A stretch of DNA of 64,000 nucleotides from Aliishimia sp963678085 (GTDB lineage Bacteria; Pseudomonadota; Alphaproteobacteria; Rhodobacterales; Rhodobacteraceae): positions 1,116,001 through 1,180,000 of the forward strand of contig OY782680.1 in NCBI GenBank assembly GCA_963678085.1, read 5' to 3'. The position numbers and the translations under genes are program-made. Shown one piece after another: positions 15,483 to 23,543 of this stretch (position 1 is its first letter; the number at the start of each line of letters is the position of its first letter). The notes under the pieces were generated by a model. That model ran no database searches and had not been told where the DNA came from. It worked only from the letters and a program-made list of their open reading frames with translations.

Positions 15483-16142
15483 ATGGACAAGAAGGAACTG
15501 GACCAACGCATTGATGAACTGAAAGCCGAGCGTGAACGCCTGAGCGGGGAACTCGACAAAGCCCGCATTGAGGCCCGAGAAGCCATGATTGCCGGGAAGA
15601 AACCCGGTGGAACCGCAGCCGCTTTGGCTGAACGGATCGCAATCGTGGACGATGCCCTGGCCGAGCTTCAAGATCGCAGCCGAGGGGCTGCCGAAAGTGC
15701 CGAACGGAACAATCGCCGGCGTCGTGCCGAGGCCGCACTTGATGCCTCATCGAAGCGGGCCAAGCTCGCTGCTGCGGTGGACGATGCGCTCAATGCTTTG
15801 GCGTCTTCGTGGGATGCTTACGCCGATGCCCTGCGAAAGGACGTTGGGCAGGTTTCGGGTGCCGGTGGTGACCTGACCGCAGTGGAGCGGGCACTCACGA
15901 ACAATCGGGCAGCGGAACCCCTGGTAAAAGCCCTGATCCAATCAGGCGGCGTCAAGCTCGCCCGTACATTTGGCATCGATACCCCGATCCGAGAACGCCA
16001 CGCGATTACCCTCGCCGATGCTGAGGCACGGGTGGCCGAAAGCCTCCGGGTGGAATTGCTCCGCATCAAGGCATCATCCCCGCAACCTTACCTGTCCCGC
16101 GAGGCACAAGCTGAACTGGAAAAGATGGAGGCCACCCGATGA
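15483..16142 (+). CDS. Unknown coiled-coil island protein
   Basis: The 219-residue product starts with a strong coiled coil (about 1-100: DKKELDQRIDELKAERERL and similar heptads) and ends with a mixed, helical C-terminus. The start is preceded by GAGGACCGAT. Its stop overlaps the start of the next coiled-coil gene by four bases (16139-16142), so the pair is probably co-translated and forms a complex. No enzymatic motif is visible. Confidence 0.6.
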   Translation: MDKKELDQRIDELKAERERLSGELDKARIEAREAMIAGKKPGGTAAALAERIAIVDDALAELQDRSRGAAESAERNNRRRRAEAALDASSKRAKLAAAVDDALNALASSWDAYADALRKDVGQVSGAGGDLTAVERALTNNRAAEPLVKALIQSGGVKLARTFGIDTPIRERHAITLADAEARVAESLRVELLRIKASSPQPYLSREAQAELEKMEATR

Positions 16143-16573
16143 GCCAGGAAGGACAACGCCATGCCGAAGAGTTGGCACGGCTGGAAGCACGCAAGAAAGA
16201 CTTGGAAGACGCTTTGATGCGGTTGGCCCGTGATGAAGCTGAAGCTCAAGAAGTCGCTGAACTGGCCCAAGAGGTTGAACAGCTTGAAGAGCAAGTGGAG
16301 ACCGCCCGAGCGGCGGCGAATATGGAGAAGACCATGACCAAAGATGTGCGTAAGGCCGCACGGTTGAACCGTGAAGCCGCCGAAACCCAGCTCGATACGC
16401 TGGCCAAATCGATGCAGCAGGACGGTGAAACCTTCGAGAAAGCCTACCTGCGAGCACTTGATACCGACATGGGCAAGGCGCTGATGCAGACCCGTGACGA
16501 TGCTCAGGAACTGGAGCGAGGTGGCATCACCAGCATGGATGTTGCCGAAGCGCACAAACAGCTTGGCGGCTGA
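16139..16573 (+). CDS. Unknown second coiled-coil island protein
   Basis: The 144-residue product is nearly all charged helix, with heptads such as LARLEARKKDLEDALMRLAR and EVAELAQEVEQLEEQVETAR, then a short C-terminal region. The start overlaps the upstream coiled-coil gene. It is followed within six bases by the end of a convergent gene. It may be a structural or scaffolding partner; the role is unknown. Confidence 0.57.
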   Translation: MSQEGQRHAEELARLEARKKDLEDALMRLARDEAEAQEVAELAQEVEQLEEQVETARAAANMEKTMTKDVRKAARLNREAAETQLDTLAKSMQQDGETFEKAYLRALDTDMGKALMQTRDDAQELERGGITSMDVAEAHKQLGG

Positions 16574-16579
16574 CCCGAT

Positions 16580-17074
16580 CTATGGCTCGCCCTTTGCCAA
16601 AAGGGCCTCAACTGCATCAGTCAGAGATGCAATAGAACCGTGCCGGTGCCCCGAATACTTATCCTTCGAGGTTGATAGACGGCTGGGCGCCAGCACGTAT
16701 TTGTTCGGCCGGTCGGTGGCGACGGCCGGAATGTCAGTCGTGGGTATCATCCAAGCCGTTTCGATGGCTAGGGTCTCCATTTCCATGACGACACAAATCA
16801 ACGCTCCCGACTTGCCTTCCCCAAAAGTCGTTTTCTGGACATCGAACTGCACCGTCTTGACTGGCTTGTCTGGGTCGAGCAGCCAAGACTTCACCTGAAT
16901 CGGCAACGCACGCCCGCTGATCTTGTCCAGCACGACCAAATCGATGCCGTGGTCGTCTGATAGAGGCTCAAAGGGCGACAACCTTCCTCCGGACTGTGAC
17001 ATGAGCGCTGTTGCCACACGCAACTCAGCGATTTTGCCTCTTTGCGTCGAAGTCAGATTTTGGCGCAATCCCAT
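16580..17074 (-). CDS. PD-(D/E)xK nuclease-fold protein, DUF4365/Mrr-like
   Basis: The 164-residue product shows a PD-(D/E)xK-type core: E17 in GKIAELRVATAL, D45 in DDHGIDLVVLDK, and Q60-x-K62 in ALPIQVKSW. The QxK form is known from Mrr-like and intron-homing nucleases. The strand-rich middle (KTVQFDVQKTTF, ALICVVMEME) fits the fold. It is the only island gene on the minus strand apart from IS genes. It is divergent from an XRE-type regulator fragment at 17150, with operator-like dyads between them. A nuclease or defence role is an inference. Confidence 0.62.
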   Translation of the reverse strand: MGLRQNLTSTQRGKIAELRVATALMSQSGGRLSPFEPLSDDHGIDLVVLDKISGRALPIQVKSWLLDPDKPVKTVQFDVQKTTFGEGKSGALICVVMEMETLAIETAWMIPTTDIPAVATDRPNKYVLAPSRLSTSKDKYSGHRHGSIASLTDAVEALLAKGEP

Positions 17075-17078
17075 TGTT

Positions 17079-17114
17079 TTATCCTGTTTTGGGATAATTC
17101 TATTTCGGGATTAT
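17079..17114. promoter_or_regulatory. Operator-like dyads between the nuclease-like and XRE genes
   Basis: TTATCC (17079-17084) and GGATAA (17092-17097) form a dyad with a 7-base spacer, and a third half-site GGATTAT follows at 17108-17114. They lie between the divergent gene starts at 17074 and about 17150, where an XRE-type repressor would be expected to bind. Confidence 0.4.
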
Positions 17115-17149
17115 CGCGACCAGCACGAGCAGTCAAATGGAACGTGCGG

Positions 17150-17251
17150 TTGTCGAAGAGCATCTACGATGAAGAGTACAGGAAGCTCATCGACGATTTG
17201 CGTGCTGAGCGGAAGGCTGCGGGCCTGACGCAGCAAGCCTTAGCAGACAAG
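17150..17251 (+). pseudogene. XRE-family helix-turn-helix regulator, truncated by IS110
   Basis: From TTG 17150 (or GTG 17144) the frame reads SKSIYDEEYRKLIDDLRAER, then KAAGLTQQALADK. This is the first half of an XRE helix-turn-helix of the common YRxLIxxLRxARKxxGLTQxxLA type. The recognition helix and everything after it are missing because IS110 copy 2 begins at 17250. It was probably the regulator of the divergent nuclease-like gene; it is now non-functional. Confidence 0.72.
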
Positions 17252-17263
17252 TATCCGTCTTGA

Positions 17264-18205
17264 TCAAGCGTTTTTTGGCATCCACATTCGATCAGCCTTG
17301 ACCAGTGCGTTTGCCATTTCGATGAGCTTACGCATGACGACGATGGCGACTTTTGCGGGTTTTCCGACTGTTCGGAGGGCGTCATATTTGGCCTTGAGAT
17401 CAGGATTGTGGCGCATTGCGACCAGCGCGGGCATGTAGAGCGCATCCCGCAGTGGCTTGTGCCCGCCTCCGATGAATGACTTTCCCTGCCATTGACCGGA
17501 TTGTCGGGTGATGGGTGCAAGACCGGTCAGACTGGCCACCTGTTTGCGCTGCAACGTACCTATCTCTGGCAACAGGGTCAGCATTGCTGCGGCGGTGGCT
17601 GCACCGATCCCAGGTATTGAGCAGAGAATATCGCGGTTGCGTGCGGTGGCCCCATGCGCCTCAATCAGCGCCGCAATTTCAGCGTCCAGCTCGGCAATCT
17701 GACGGTCTACCTGCGTGAGCCGCGCCTTGGTTTGGCGTTTCAAGAGAGGAACATCTTGGGTCTGGGCACGGTTGCGCAGTCGCGTGCGGTCCTTGATCAG
17801 CCCGGCACGGGCAACGTGTAAATCCCTGAGAACACGAATTTCCTTAGAACAAGGTGCTTGAGGCTCAAGGTTGAACGCAGCCCCCATCCGGGCCAACATC
17901 CGAGCATCTACGGCATCGGTTTTGGCGCGGGTGCCATACGCCTCAGCAAACCGGCGTGCCTGGAGCGGGTTCACCTTGACCAAAGGGAACTTCTCGCCGA
18001 GCGCTGTCTCGAACGCCTTGTGATACGGCCCCGTCGGTTCGAATACGATCCGTGCCGTTGCTGCCGTCCCCAGCCATTTTGTCAGCGCGCGAAATCCCGC
18101 CGCCGAATTCTCAAAGCGCTGCGCTTCATCATCTTCCAGCCGGTAGACATCCAGATGGGATTTTGAAATGTCTACACCGATGCTATGTTCTGTCATCTTC
18201 GCCAT
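17264..18205 (-). CDS. IS110 transposase (DEDD recombinase), copy 2
   Basis: The 313-residue product is identical to copy 1 except for a lysine in place of arginine near residue 72 (GEKFPL) and one valine fewer in the GTC run. The D12, E56, D97, D100 set and the C-terminal RQSGQW motif are intact, so it should be active. It can pair with the same leader RNA as copy 1. Confidence 0.95.
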   Translation of the reverse strand: MAKMTEHSIGVDISKSHLDVYRLEDDEAQRFENSAAGFRALTKWLGTAATARIVFEPTGPYHKAFETALGEKFPLVKVNPLQARRFAEAYGTRAKTDAVDARMLARMGAAFNLEPQAPCSKEIRVLRDLHVARAGLIKDRTRLRNRAQTQDVPLLKRQTKARLTQVDRQIAELDAEIAALIEAHGATARNRDILCSIPGIGAATAAAMLTLLPEIGTLQRKQVASLTGLAPITRQSGQWQGKSFIGGGHKPLRDALYMPALVAMRHNPDLKAKYDALRTVGKPAKVAIVVMRKLIEMANALVKADRMWMPKNA

Positions 18206-18208
18206 GTC

Positions 18209-18389
18209 CTATGCTTGTCATGCGTGACTTGTCACACGCGTATCCGTTCAGGCCCTGTGGTGAAGACGGCGGTTGATCATACTTCTCAACGGTCCTGGTA
18301 GACCAAGCTGTTTGCGACCCAACCGCCGCCACTGCCCGCCATAAATGATGTGGCGGGCAGTGGCTCCCTTTTGCCCCAGGAGCCAAGGA
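18209..18389 (-). ncRNA. Candidate IS110 bridge RNA, copy 2
   Basis: The sequence appears identical to 8910-9090 read on the minus strand, with the same hairpins and guide segments. The expected target is therefore the same, yet the bases on the 18405 side (AAGGTG before the core) match the left guide TACCAG at only two of six positions. Confidence 0.72.
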
Positions 18390-18404
18390 AAGTCATAAGA
18401 CAAG

Positions 18405-20294
18405 CACCTTAACGCCTACCTTCGGGTCGAATCCAACGACTTAGAAATGCAAATCTCGAGGCTGGGGCTGTGGCAACTGCAAGGGCGCGAAAATGAAATC
18501 CGACCGAAACTGCGATCTTTTGAGAAGAAAATTCCTGACGGCAACTCACTGGAACGTATGCGTCTCTGTCACCTTGCCGTCCAGTACGGCAACAGAAAGT
18601 GGGGAGTAGATACAGCCTATCAGGAGTTGATTTCAAGCTGGGATGATCCGGCTATTCACCTTGCTTATCAAGGCCTTATCCTGATGTATGATGACTTGGA
18701 GGACGCAATCCCTAAGTCCACGGCGATACAAGAGAACTGCGTTTTCGAGGCAATGTGCAGTGATGGTGTTCGACGCGCTCGTATTGAAGGAACGAATGCT
18801 CACAATTTTGAGGCTGAAAGACACGCGCCGACCAGCGAATTCGCGAAGGCTTGCATTGGCAAAACCGTAGGCGAGAAGTTCGTTATCGCCACTCAGTATG
18901 AAAGCATCGAGTTCGAGGTCTTGTGGATCAAGCCGAGAGCTCTAGACCTACTTCATAAATCACTAGAGGAATTCAACAAGAGATTCCCGACGAACTCGGG
19001 CATGCAGCGAATGACCTTCGACTTCCAGGCCGACAACCCTCTCGTCGACATGGAACGTATCACGAAAGCAGCACATGATCGCGACCAATCCGTTTTGGAC
19101 AATTACGCTGCAAACGCACTCCCATTCTGTTTTGTTGCTGAAGCGCTTGGGAAAGACGTAGTTGACGGTTGGGCAGGCCTTCCTGGAGTAGGTATCCAGC
19201 CACGTGTTTGCATTGGCAGTCGCGACGAGCGCAACAATGCAATCAAGGAAATCCAGTCCAAAGCCGAAACTGGGTGCGTGCTTGATCCGATCACCGCCGC
19301 TTTGGCTTCGGACTTTCATCTTTGGGAAACTATTTCGAAAGTTTGCGGCCCAGTTCACGTTACTCAATCAACGCTGGAGGTCTTTGCAAAACGGGAAATT
19401 GAGGCAAAGAACAACATCGACCGGCGATCCGGAATAACGTCTTGGCAAGACGGTCGTTTCACGATGATTGCGATTACGCCTGAGCAGAACCAAGTCGACT
19501 TCGAAGTCAAGAAACGTCACCGCGAAGACGTTCTAGCTCACTGCAAAATCGCTACTTCCGTTCCACGGGCCGATCTAGAAGGCCAAAACCTTGAGATATC
19601 TGAGGTTCTAGGCTCGTCGGCGAGAGACAGTGTCTTGGCGGCTGAGGGGAATGGTTTGCTGCTGCTATCAGAGGATCAAGGATTGCGACAGTGGGCGGCA
19701 GCCGCGCTTGAGGTCGGATCGAGTTGGCTACAGCCTGTTCTACTGCTTGCAAAAGATCGAGGCTTGGTCTCGATTGAGGACTACACCAAATTCATCGTTG
19801 ACTGCCTGAACCGCGACTTCACCTATGTGTCAATGGACTCGCAAACTTTGCTAGCTCAGGCGAAGGCTGATGGGTTCAGCGGGCAAAGTACTGTGAAGCG
19901 GATGTTGGAAGTGGTTGGCGGGAAGAACGCGGACTTGGAAACCAACATTGATGTCGCTGCCCTGTTCCTTGACTTGGTTTTTCAGGAAACAAAACAAGAG
20001 CACCTGCGAGACCGGTACGCAAGTCTGGTTCTAGAGGCATTCTGTGCACCACGTAGGGATAAAACGATCGAAGTCATAAAGTCGCTGACCGCGCAGGTTT
20101 CCATTCGCGTATTCAATTTGATTGAGCACGCCTTTTGGTGGCTTGTTGGTCGAGAGCTTGGAACGCCGAATTTCCATCAACAAGTTGAAGAAGCAAAGAA
20201 ATCTCAGCTACAGCGGCCGGTGTCTCTTCCTCCAGCCATTCGATTTCGAGTGACAGAAAAGATAAGGCTGCTCGGTTCGTGCTTCCCGAACTAA
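18405..20294 (+). pseudogene. TPR-GreAB-C-PIN type conflict-system protein, N-terminus lost
   Basis: The frame is open from the IS110 junction; the first ATG is at 18447 (615 residues). Counted from there, residues about 1-85 look like the end of a TPR array. Residues 125-165 resemble the GreA/GreB C-terminal domain (TSEFAKACIGKTVGEKFVIA). From about 275 there is a PIN-like nuclease domain with D280 (GCVLDPITAAL), D393 (SSARDSVLAAE) and D410 (LLLLSEDQGLRQWA). This layout is known from predicted conflict/defence proteins that are much longer. The missing N-terminal TPRs suggest a decapitated, probably inactive gene. Confidence 0.68.
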
Positions 20295-20382
20295 GCGGTA
20301 GGGCTAGGCGTACACACAGGTCGAAATCCGAAAACGCCGATCTGGGCAGTGTTTGCTGTACTTATTCTGTGCTCGAAAGGAA

Positions 20383-20412
20383 AAGGACTCAGCGGATGAG
20401 CGCTAAGTCCTT
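20383..20412 (-). terminator. Intrinsic terminator of tRNA-Asn
   Basis: AAGGACTCAGCG (20383-20394) pairs with CGCTAAGTCCTT (20401-20412) with one mismatch and a 6-base loop; on the minus strand it is followed by TTTTCC. It lies eight bases past the CCA end of tRNA-Asn and was probably brought in by the island, since it is on the island side of the junction. Confidence 0.75.
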
Positions 20413-20418
20413 GAAATC

Positions 20419-20467
20419 TTTGGCTCCGGCGGTAGGGATCGAACCTACGACCAATTGATTAACAGTC
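20419..20467 (-). repeat. attR: island-supplied 3' half of tRNA-Asn
   Basis: This is the partner of attL (5221-5269), 47 of 49 bases identical. It forms the 3' half of the intact tRNA gene, so the island regenerates a working tRNA on integration. The outward similarity continues weakly for 19 bases (20400-20418 against 5202-5220). Confidence 0.88.
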
Positions 20468-20495
20468 AACTGCTCTACCGCTGAGCTACGCCGGA
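20421..20495 (-). tRNA. tRNA-Asn (anticodon GTT)
   Basis: On the minus strand the 75 bases fold as a cloverleaf: acceptor TCCGGCG with CGCCGGA, D arm beginning TAGCTCAGCGG, anticodon stem with loop CTGTTAA (anticodon at 20461-20463), T arm with GGTTCGATCCC, discriminator G and encoded CCA at 20421-20423. It is the integration site of the adjacent island, which supplies everything from the anticodon loop to the 3' end. A terminator follows. Confidence 0.97.
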
Positions 20496-20499
20496 ACCG

Positions 20500-20872
20500 T
20501 GGGAGCGCGTATAGCAATAGGGATTGAGCGTGTCTAGGGGGATTTGACATTGTCTTGTTATTTTGTTGGCTTGCTAGATAGGGCTATGCACTTGTTTCGC
20601 GTGCTCTCCCTTTGTGTGTCTCTTGGCCAAAGCGCAAAGGCATTTGCGGGTACGATCTGGCTAAGGGGCTGCGGCGTTTGGGGGAAATATCGGGGATGCG
20701 TTTGGAAGCCCGCTTTTTTCCTATTCCCCCTCATCTTATCCGAAAACCGCTGTCCAGTTTTGGGAAATCCTGCTTAGCGGGCGAGGCGCGTTTGGTCGGA
20801 CAGCTCGCGGGGATTGCGTATCGCCAACGCAATGGCCCCGCCGCCGCATTGTTCGGGGCCAAGCCCTTTGCG
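20500..20872. other. Intergenic stretch between tRNA-Asn and gshA
   Basis: No convincing gene is seen. A perfect 7-base dyad, GGCCCCG (20834-20840) with CGGGGCC (20854-20860), lies just past the gshA stop and may help end its transcript, though no U run follows. A short plus-strand frame (20612-20905) runs into gshA and looks like chance. Confidence 0.4.
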
Positions 20873-22243
20873 TCAGTAGGCGTAGTCTTGGTAGATCCGG
20901 TTTAGATCACCGGCCCAATCCCCGTGATAGAGCTGCAATAGCTCGTCGGATTGCGATTGGCCTGTGTCCAGCATCTCTTTGAGTGCATTCAGGAAATGGG
21001 TCTCATTTGGCACCAGACCGCCCGAGCCTGGGCGGGCGCGGGTTTTCAGGCCTGCCTCAGAAAGCGCCACTGTCTCGCGGGCGAGATCCAGCATCTTTAT
21101 TCCGTCAACCTCTGCGGCAAGACCGTCTTTGGCAGCGGCGCTGCGTAGGGCTTCGCGGGTCTCGGCGCTCCAATCTTTGACCAGATCCCAGGCGGCATCA
21201 AGCGGGCCTTGCTCATACATCAGCCCGACCCAAAAGGCGGGCAATGCGCAAAGTTTACGCCAGGGGCCCCCATCAGCGCCGCGCATTTCGATATATTTCT
21301 TGATGCGTGCCTCTGGGAAAATCGTTGTCAAATGATCCGCCCAATCGCTGAGGCTTGGGGTCTCTCCTGGCAGGGCAGGCAGCTCGCCTTTCAGGAAATC
21401 ACGGAAGGATTGCCCCAGAGCATCCACATAGACACCATCGCGATAGACAAAATACATCGGCACATCGAGCGCATATTGCACCCAAGCCTCAAAGCCAAAA
21501 CCCTCCTCAAACACAAAGGGCAGCATGCCAGTGCGTGCGCCGTCCAGGTTCTGCCATACGAGTCCGCGCCAGCTTTTATGTCCGTTGGGCTTGCCTTCAA
21601 AGAAGGGAGAGGTGCCAAACAGCGCATTGGCCACAGGTTGCAGCGCCAGCGCCACGCGCAGCTTTTGCACCATGTCTGCCTCAGAGCCGAAATCGAGATT
21701 GACCTGAACGGTGCAAGTGCGGCGCATCATCGTGGTGCCCATGGTGCCGACCCGGCCCATATAGGCATCCATCAGCTTATAGCGCCCTTTTGGCATCAGG
21801 GGCATATCCTCATGGCTCCAAATCGGCGCAGCGCCCAGCCCGATAAAGCCCACACCCGCCTTGTCCGCGATGTCTTTCACATCGGCCAGATGCTCGTTCA
21901 CCTCATCGCAGGTTTGGTGAATATTTTCGAGCGGCGCGCCGGAGAGCTCAAGCTGACCGCCCGGCTCAAGGCTGATATTGGCGCCCCCTTTGGTGAGGCC
22001 AATCAGATTGCCGCCCTCTTCCAGCGGTGCCCAGCCACGCCCATCGCGCAAACCCTCAAGCACTGTCAGGATCGAGCCCTCACCCGCATAGGGCAGCGGC
22101 GCAAGCGTCTGTTTGTTAAAGCCGAATTTCTCATGCTCGGTGCCGATGCGCCATTCAGATTTGGGCTTGCATCCGCTTTCGAGATATTCTGCCAGCTGTT
22201 CGTGCCGCTCAATTGGGCCGCCGCCTGATTGTGGGATCGACAT
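20873..22243 (-). CDS. gshA: Glutamate-cysteine ligase
   Basis: The 456-residue enzyme (from ATG 22243, MSIPQSGGGPIERHEQL) catalyses the first step of glutathione synthesis, joining glutamate and cysteine with ATP. It is the alphaproteobacterial/plant type: WRIGTEHEKFGF (glutamate and metal site), GGQLELSGAP, and RRTCTVQVNLDFGSEADM are characteristic. An upstream ATG at 22297 adds a basic stretch not seen in the family. It is the first gene right of the tRNA-Asn junction; the next gene upstream ends 68 bases away. Confidence 0.94.
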   Translation of the reverse strand: MSIPQSGGGPIERHEQLAEYLESGCKPKSEWRIGTEHEKFGFNKQTLAPLPYAGEGSILTVLEGLRDGRGWAPLEEGGNLIGLTKGGANISLEPGGQLELSGAPLENIHQTCDEVNEHLADVKDIADKAGVGFIGLGAAPIWSHEDMPLMPKGRYKLMDAYMGRVGTMGTTMMRRTCTVQVNLDFGSEADMVQKLRVALALQPVANALFGTSPFFEGKPNGHKSWRGLVWQNLDGARTGMLPFVFEEGFGFEAWVQYALDVPMYFVYRDGVYVDALGQSFRDFLKGELPALPGETPSLSDWADHLTTIFPEARIKKYIEMRGADGGPWRKLCALPAFWVGLMYEQGPLDAAWDLVKDWSAETREALRSAAAKDGLAAEVDGIKMLDLARETVALSEAGLKTRARPGSGGLVPNETHFLNALKEMLDTGQSQSDELLQLYHGDWAGDLNRIYQDYAY

Positions 22244-22311
22244 GGGGTCTCGCCTTACATTTGTTGCCTTGCCTGAGTGAGCGCATTCGCCGCCCATGTC
22301 AATCTCTTGGC

Positions 22312-22812
22312 TTACCCGCGCGTCCAGATCACCTGATCTTGAGAACCTGATTGTTTTTGTGCAGACAGCAGCGCCTCTACACGAAGCCCCGGCAGCGAGG
22401 TAAAGGCGTTAAACAGATCATCCTGCCCGGCGGCATTTAGGGGGATGAACAGGGGCTCTTGCCCCAAGGCGCTGAGCCGCCAATGCGGGGTGCTGCCCGA
22501 TCGTATGAGGGAGAGCTCGCGCACCTCGCGCAAGGACATAGCGCCGCCCGTTAAGGGTCCGAAATAGGTGATTTGCCCCTCATCCACATCCACAGCGCCG
22601 AGCCCGACAGATGGGCGGCGAAACCGTCCACGTTGCAGCCCCAAGAACACAAGCGCCGCTCCGGCCAGCCCAAGCGGGATGCCAAGTAGGGCCACCAGCC
22701 CGCCCTCAACAAAAAACCAATAGCTGCCCAAAAACACCAGCCCCGCCCCAAACAGGCTTTCACGCCACCGCCAAAACGCCGCGCGAATCTCTGGGCGGAC
22801 CCAGCCGGTCAT
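22312..22812 (-). CDS. Small membrane protein downstream of rsmE
   Basis: ATG 22812 overlaps the rsmE stop by four bases, so this is chosen over the ATG at 22842. The 166-residue product has two membrane segments near the N-terminus (about 20-65: SLFGAGLVFLGSYWFFV and GLVALLGIPLGLAGAALVFLGL). A soluble, beta-rich C-terminal part follows. The role is unknown; gene coupling links it to rsmE only in expression. Confidence 0.72.
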   Translation of the reverse strand: MTGWVRPEIRAAFWRWRESLFGAGLVFLGSYWFFVEGGLVALLGIPLGLAGAALVFLGLQRGRFRRPSVGLGAVDVDEGQITYFGPLTGGAMSLREVRELSLIRSGSTPHWRLSALGQEPLFIPLNAAGQDDLFNAFTSLPGLRVEALLSAQKQSGSQDQVIWTRG

Positions 22813-23531
22813 TGCGCCCAATCCCCCAATTGTGTTTGCCACAGTGTCATGGCGGCCACGGCGGCGGTGTCGGCTCGTAGGATTCTTGGGCCGAGCGAGG
22901 TGGCATGGGCATAATCCAGCGCAGCAAGGCGGGTGCGCTCAAGGGTGGAGAAGCCGCCCTCTGGCCCGATGAGAATCGCCCAGGGCCCTGGAAGATGGGG
23001 CAGGGCGGTTCCGTGCCCCGCCAAGGCCTCGTCGCAAAACATGAGCTGGCGTGCAGGATCCCAGTCTTGCAGCATCGCTTGCAGTTTCACGGGCGCTGCG
23101 ACTTGGGGCACATAGGTTCCTCCGCATTGCTCGGCTGCTTCAATCGCATGAGCTTGTAGGCGATCTACCCGCACGCGCTCGGCATTGGTGAATTCGCTCA
23201 GCACTGGGCAAATGCGCGCGGCGCCCATCTCAGCGGCTTTTTCGACGATGAAATCGGTTCGGGCCTTCTTAATGGGCGCAAACAGCAGCCACAGGTCAGG
23301 GGGTGGGCGCAACGGCGCGCTTTTCTCATGGCATAAAAGCAGCCCGGCGCGTTTGCCCAGCTCAACGATCTCGGCGCGCCACTCGCCGTCCCGGCCATTA
23401 AAGAGCGACACGAATCCGCCCGCGCTTTGCCGCATCACGCCAAAGAGATAATGTGCATGCTCCCGCGACAGTGCGACGGCTTGCTGCGCGGACAGATCAG
23501 TGTCAACAAAGAGGCGGATTTTCTCACTCAT
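22809..23531 (-). CDS. rsmE: 16S rRNA (uracil-1498-N3)-methyltransferase
   Basis: The 240-residue SPOUT-class enzyme methylates U1498 of 16S rRNA with SAM. It has the PUA-like N-terminal domain and the knotted SAM-binding C-terminus with ILIGPEGGFSTLE and ATSLGPRILRADTAAVAAM, both diagnostic. The start at 23531 (MSEKIRLFVDTDL) leaves just 12 bases to the divergent ubiA start, so their promoters must overlap. The four-base overlap with the next gene marks an operon. Confidence 0.93.
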   Translation of the reverse strand: MSEKIRLFVDTDLSAQQAVALSREHAHYLFGVMRQSAGGFVSLFNGRDGEWRAEIVELGKRAGLLLCHEKSAPLRPPPDLWLLFAPIKKARTDFIVEKAAEMGAARICPVLSEFTNAERVRVDRLQAHAIEAAEQCGGTYVPQVAAPVKLQAMLQDWDPARQLMFCDEALAGHGTALPHLPGPWAILIGPEGGFSTLERTRLAALDYAHATSLGPRILRADTAAVAAMTLWQTQLGDWAQ

Positions 23532-23543
23532 GAGCGCAATGAT

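Larger units (their letters stand above)
17250..18404 (-). mobile_element. IS110-family insertion sequence, copy 2 (inverted)
   Basis: This copy matches copy 1 (8895-10052) on the opposite strand and is three bases shorter. The core CT of the element is seen as AG at 17250-17251 and 18403-18404. Its left target (bases beside 18404) does not fit the guide in its own leader, while the right side fits five of six bases. The flanks also belong to two different genes, which points to a deletion or exchange after insertion. Confidence 0.92.

Noticed and set aside
10053..17249. Inversion of the segment between the two IS110 copies
   Set aside because: The primase frame continues correctly across copy 1, so this segment is in its original orientation relative to the left flank.
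8894..18405. Composite transposon made by two inverted IS110 copies
   Set aside because: IS110 elements lack terminal inverted repeats and are not known to move DNA between copies. The flanks of copy 1 also restore one gene exactly, so it is a simple insertion.
20612..20905. Plus-strand frame of 97 codons between tRNA-Asn and gshA
   Set aside because: No recognisable family, no good ribosome site, and it overlaps the end of gshA on the opposite strand.
21209..22228. Long plus-strand frame opposite gshA
   Set aside because: Shadow of gshA caused by codon bias; no family features.
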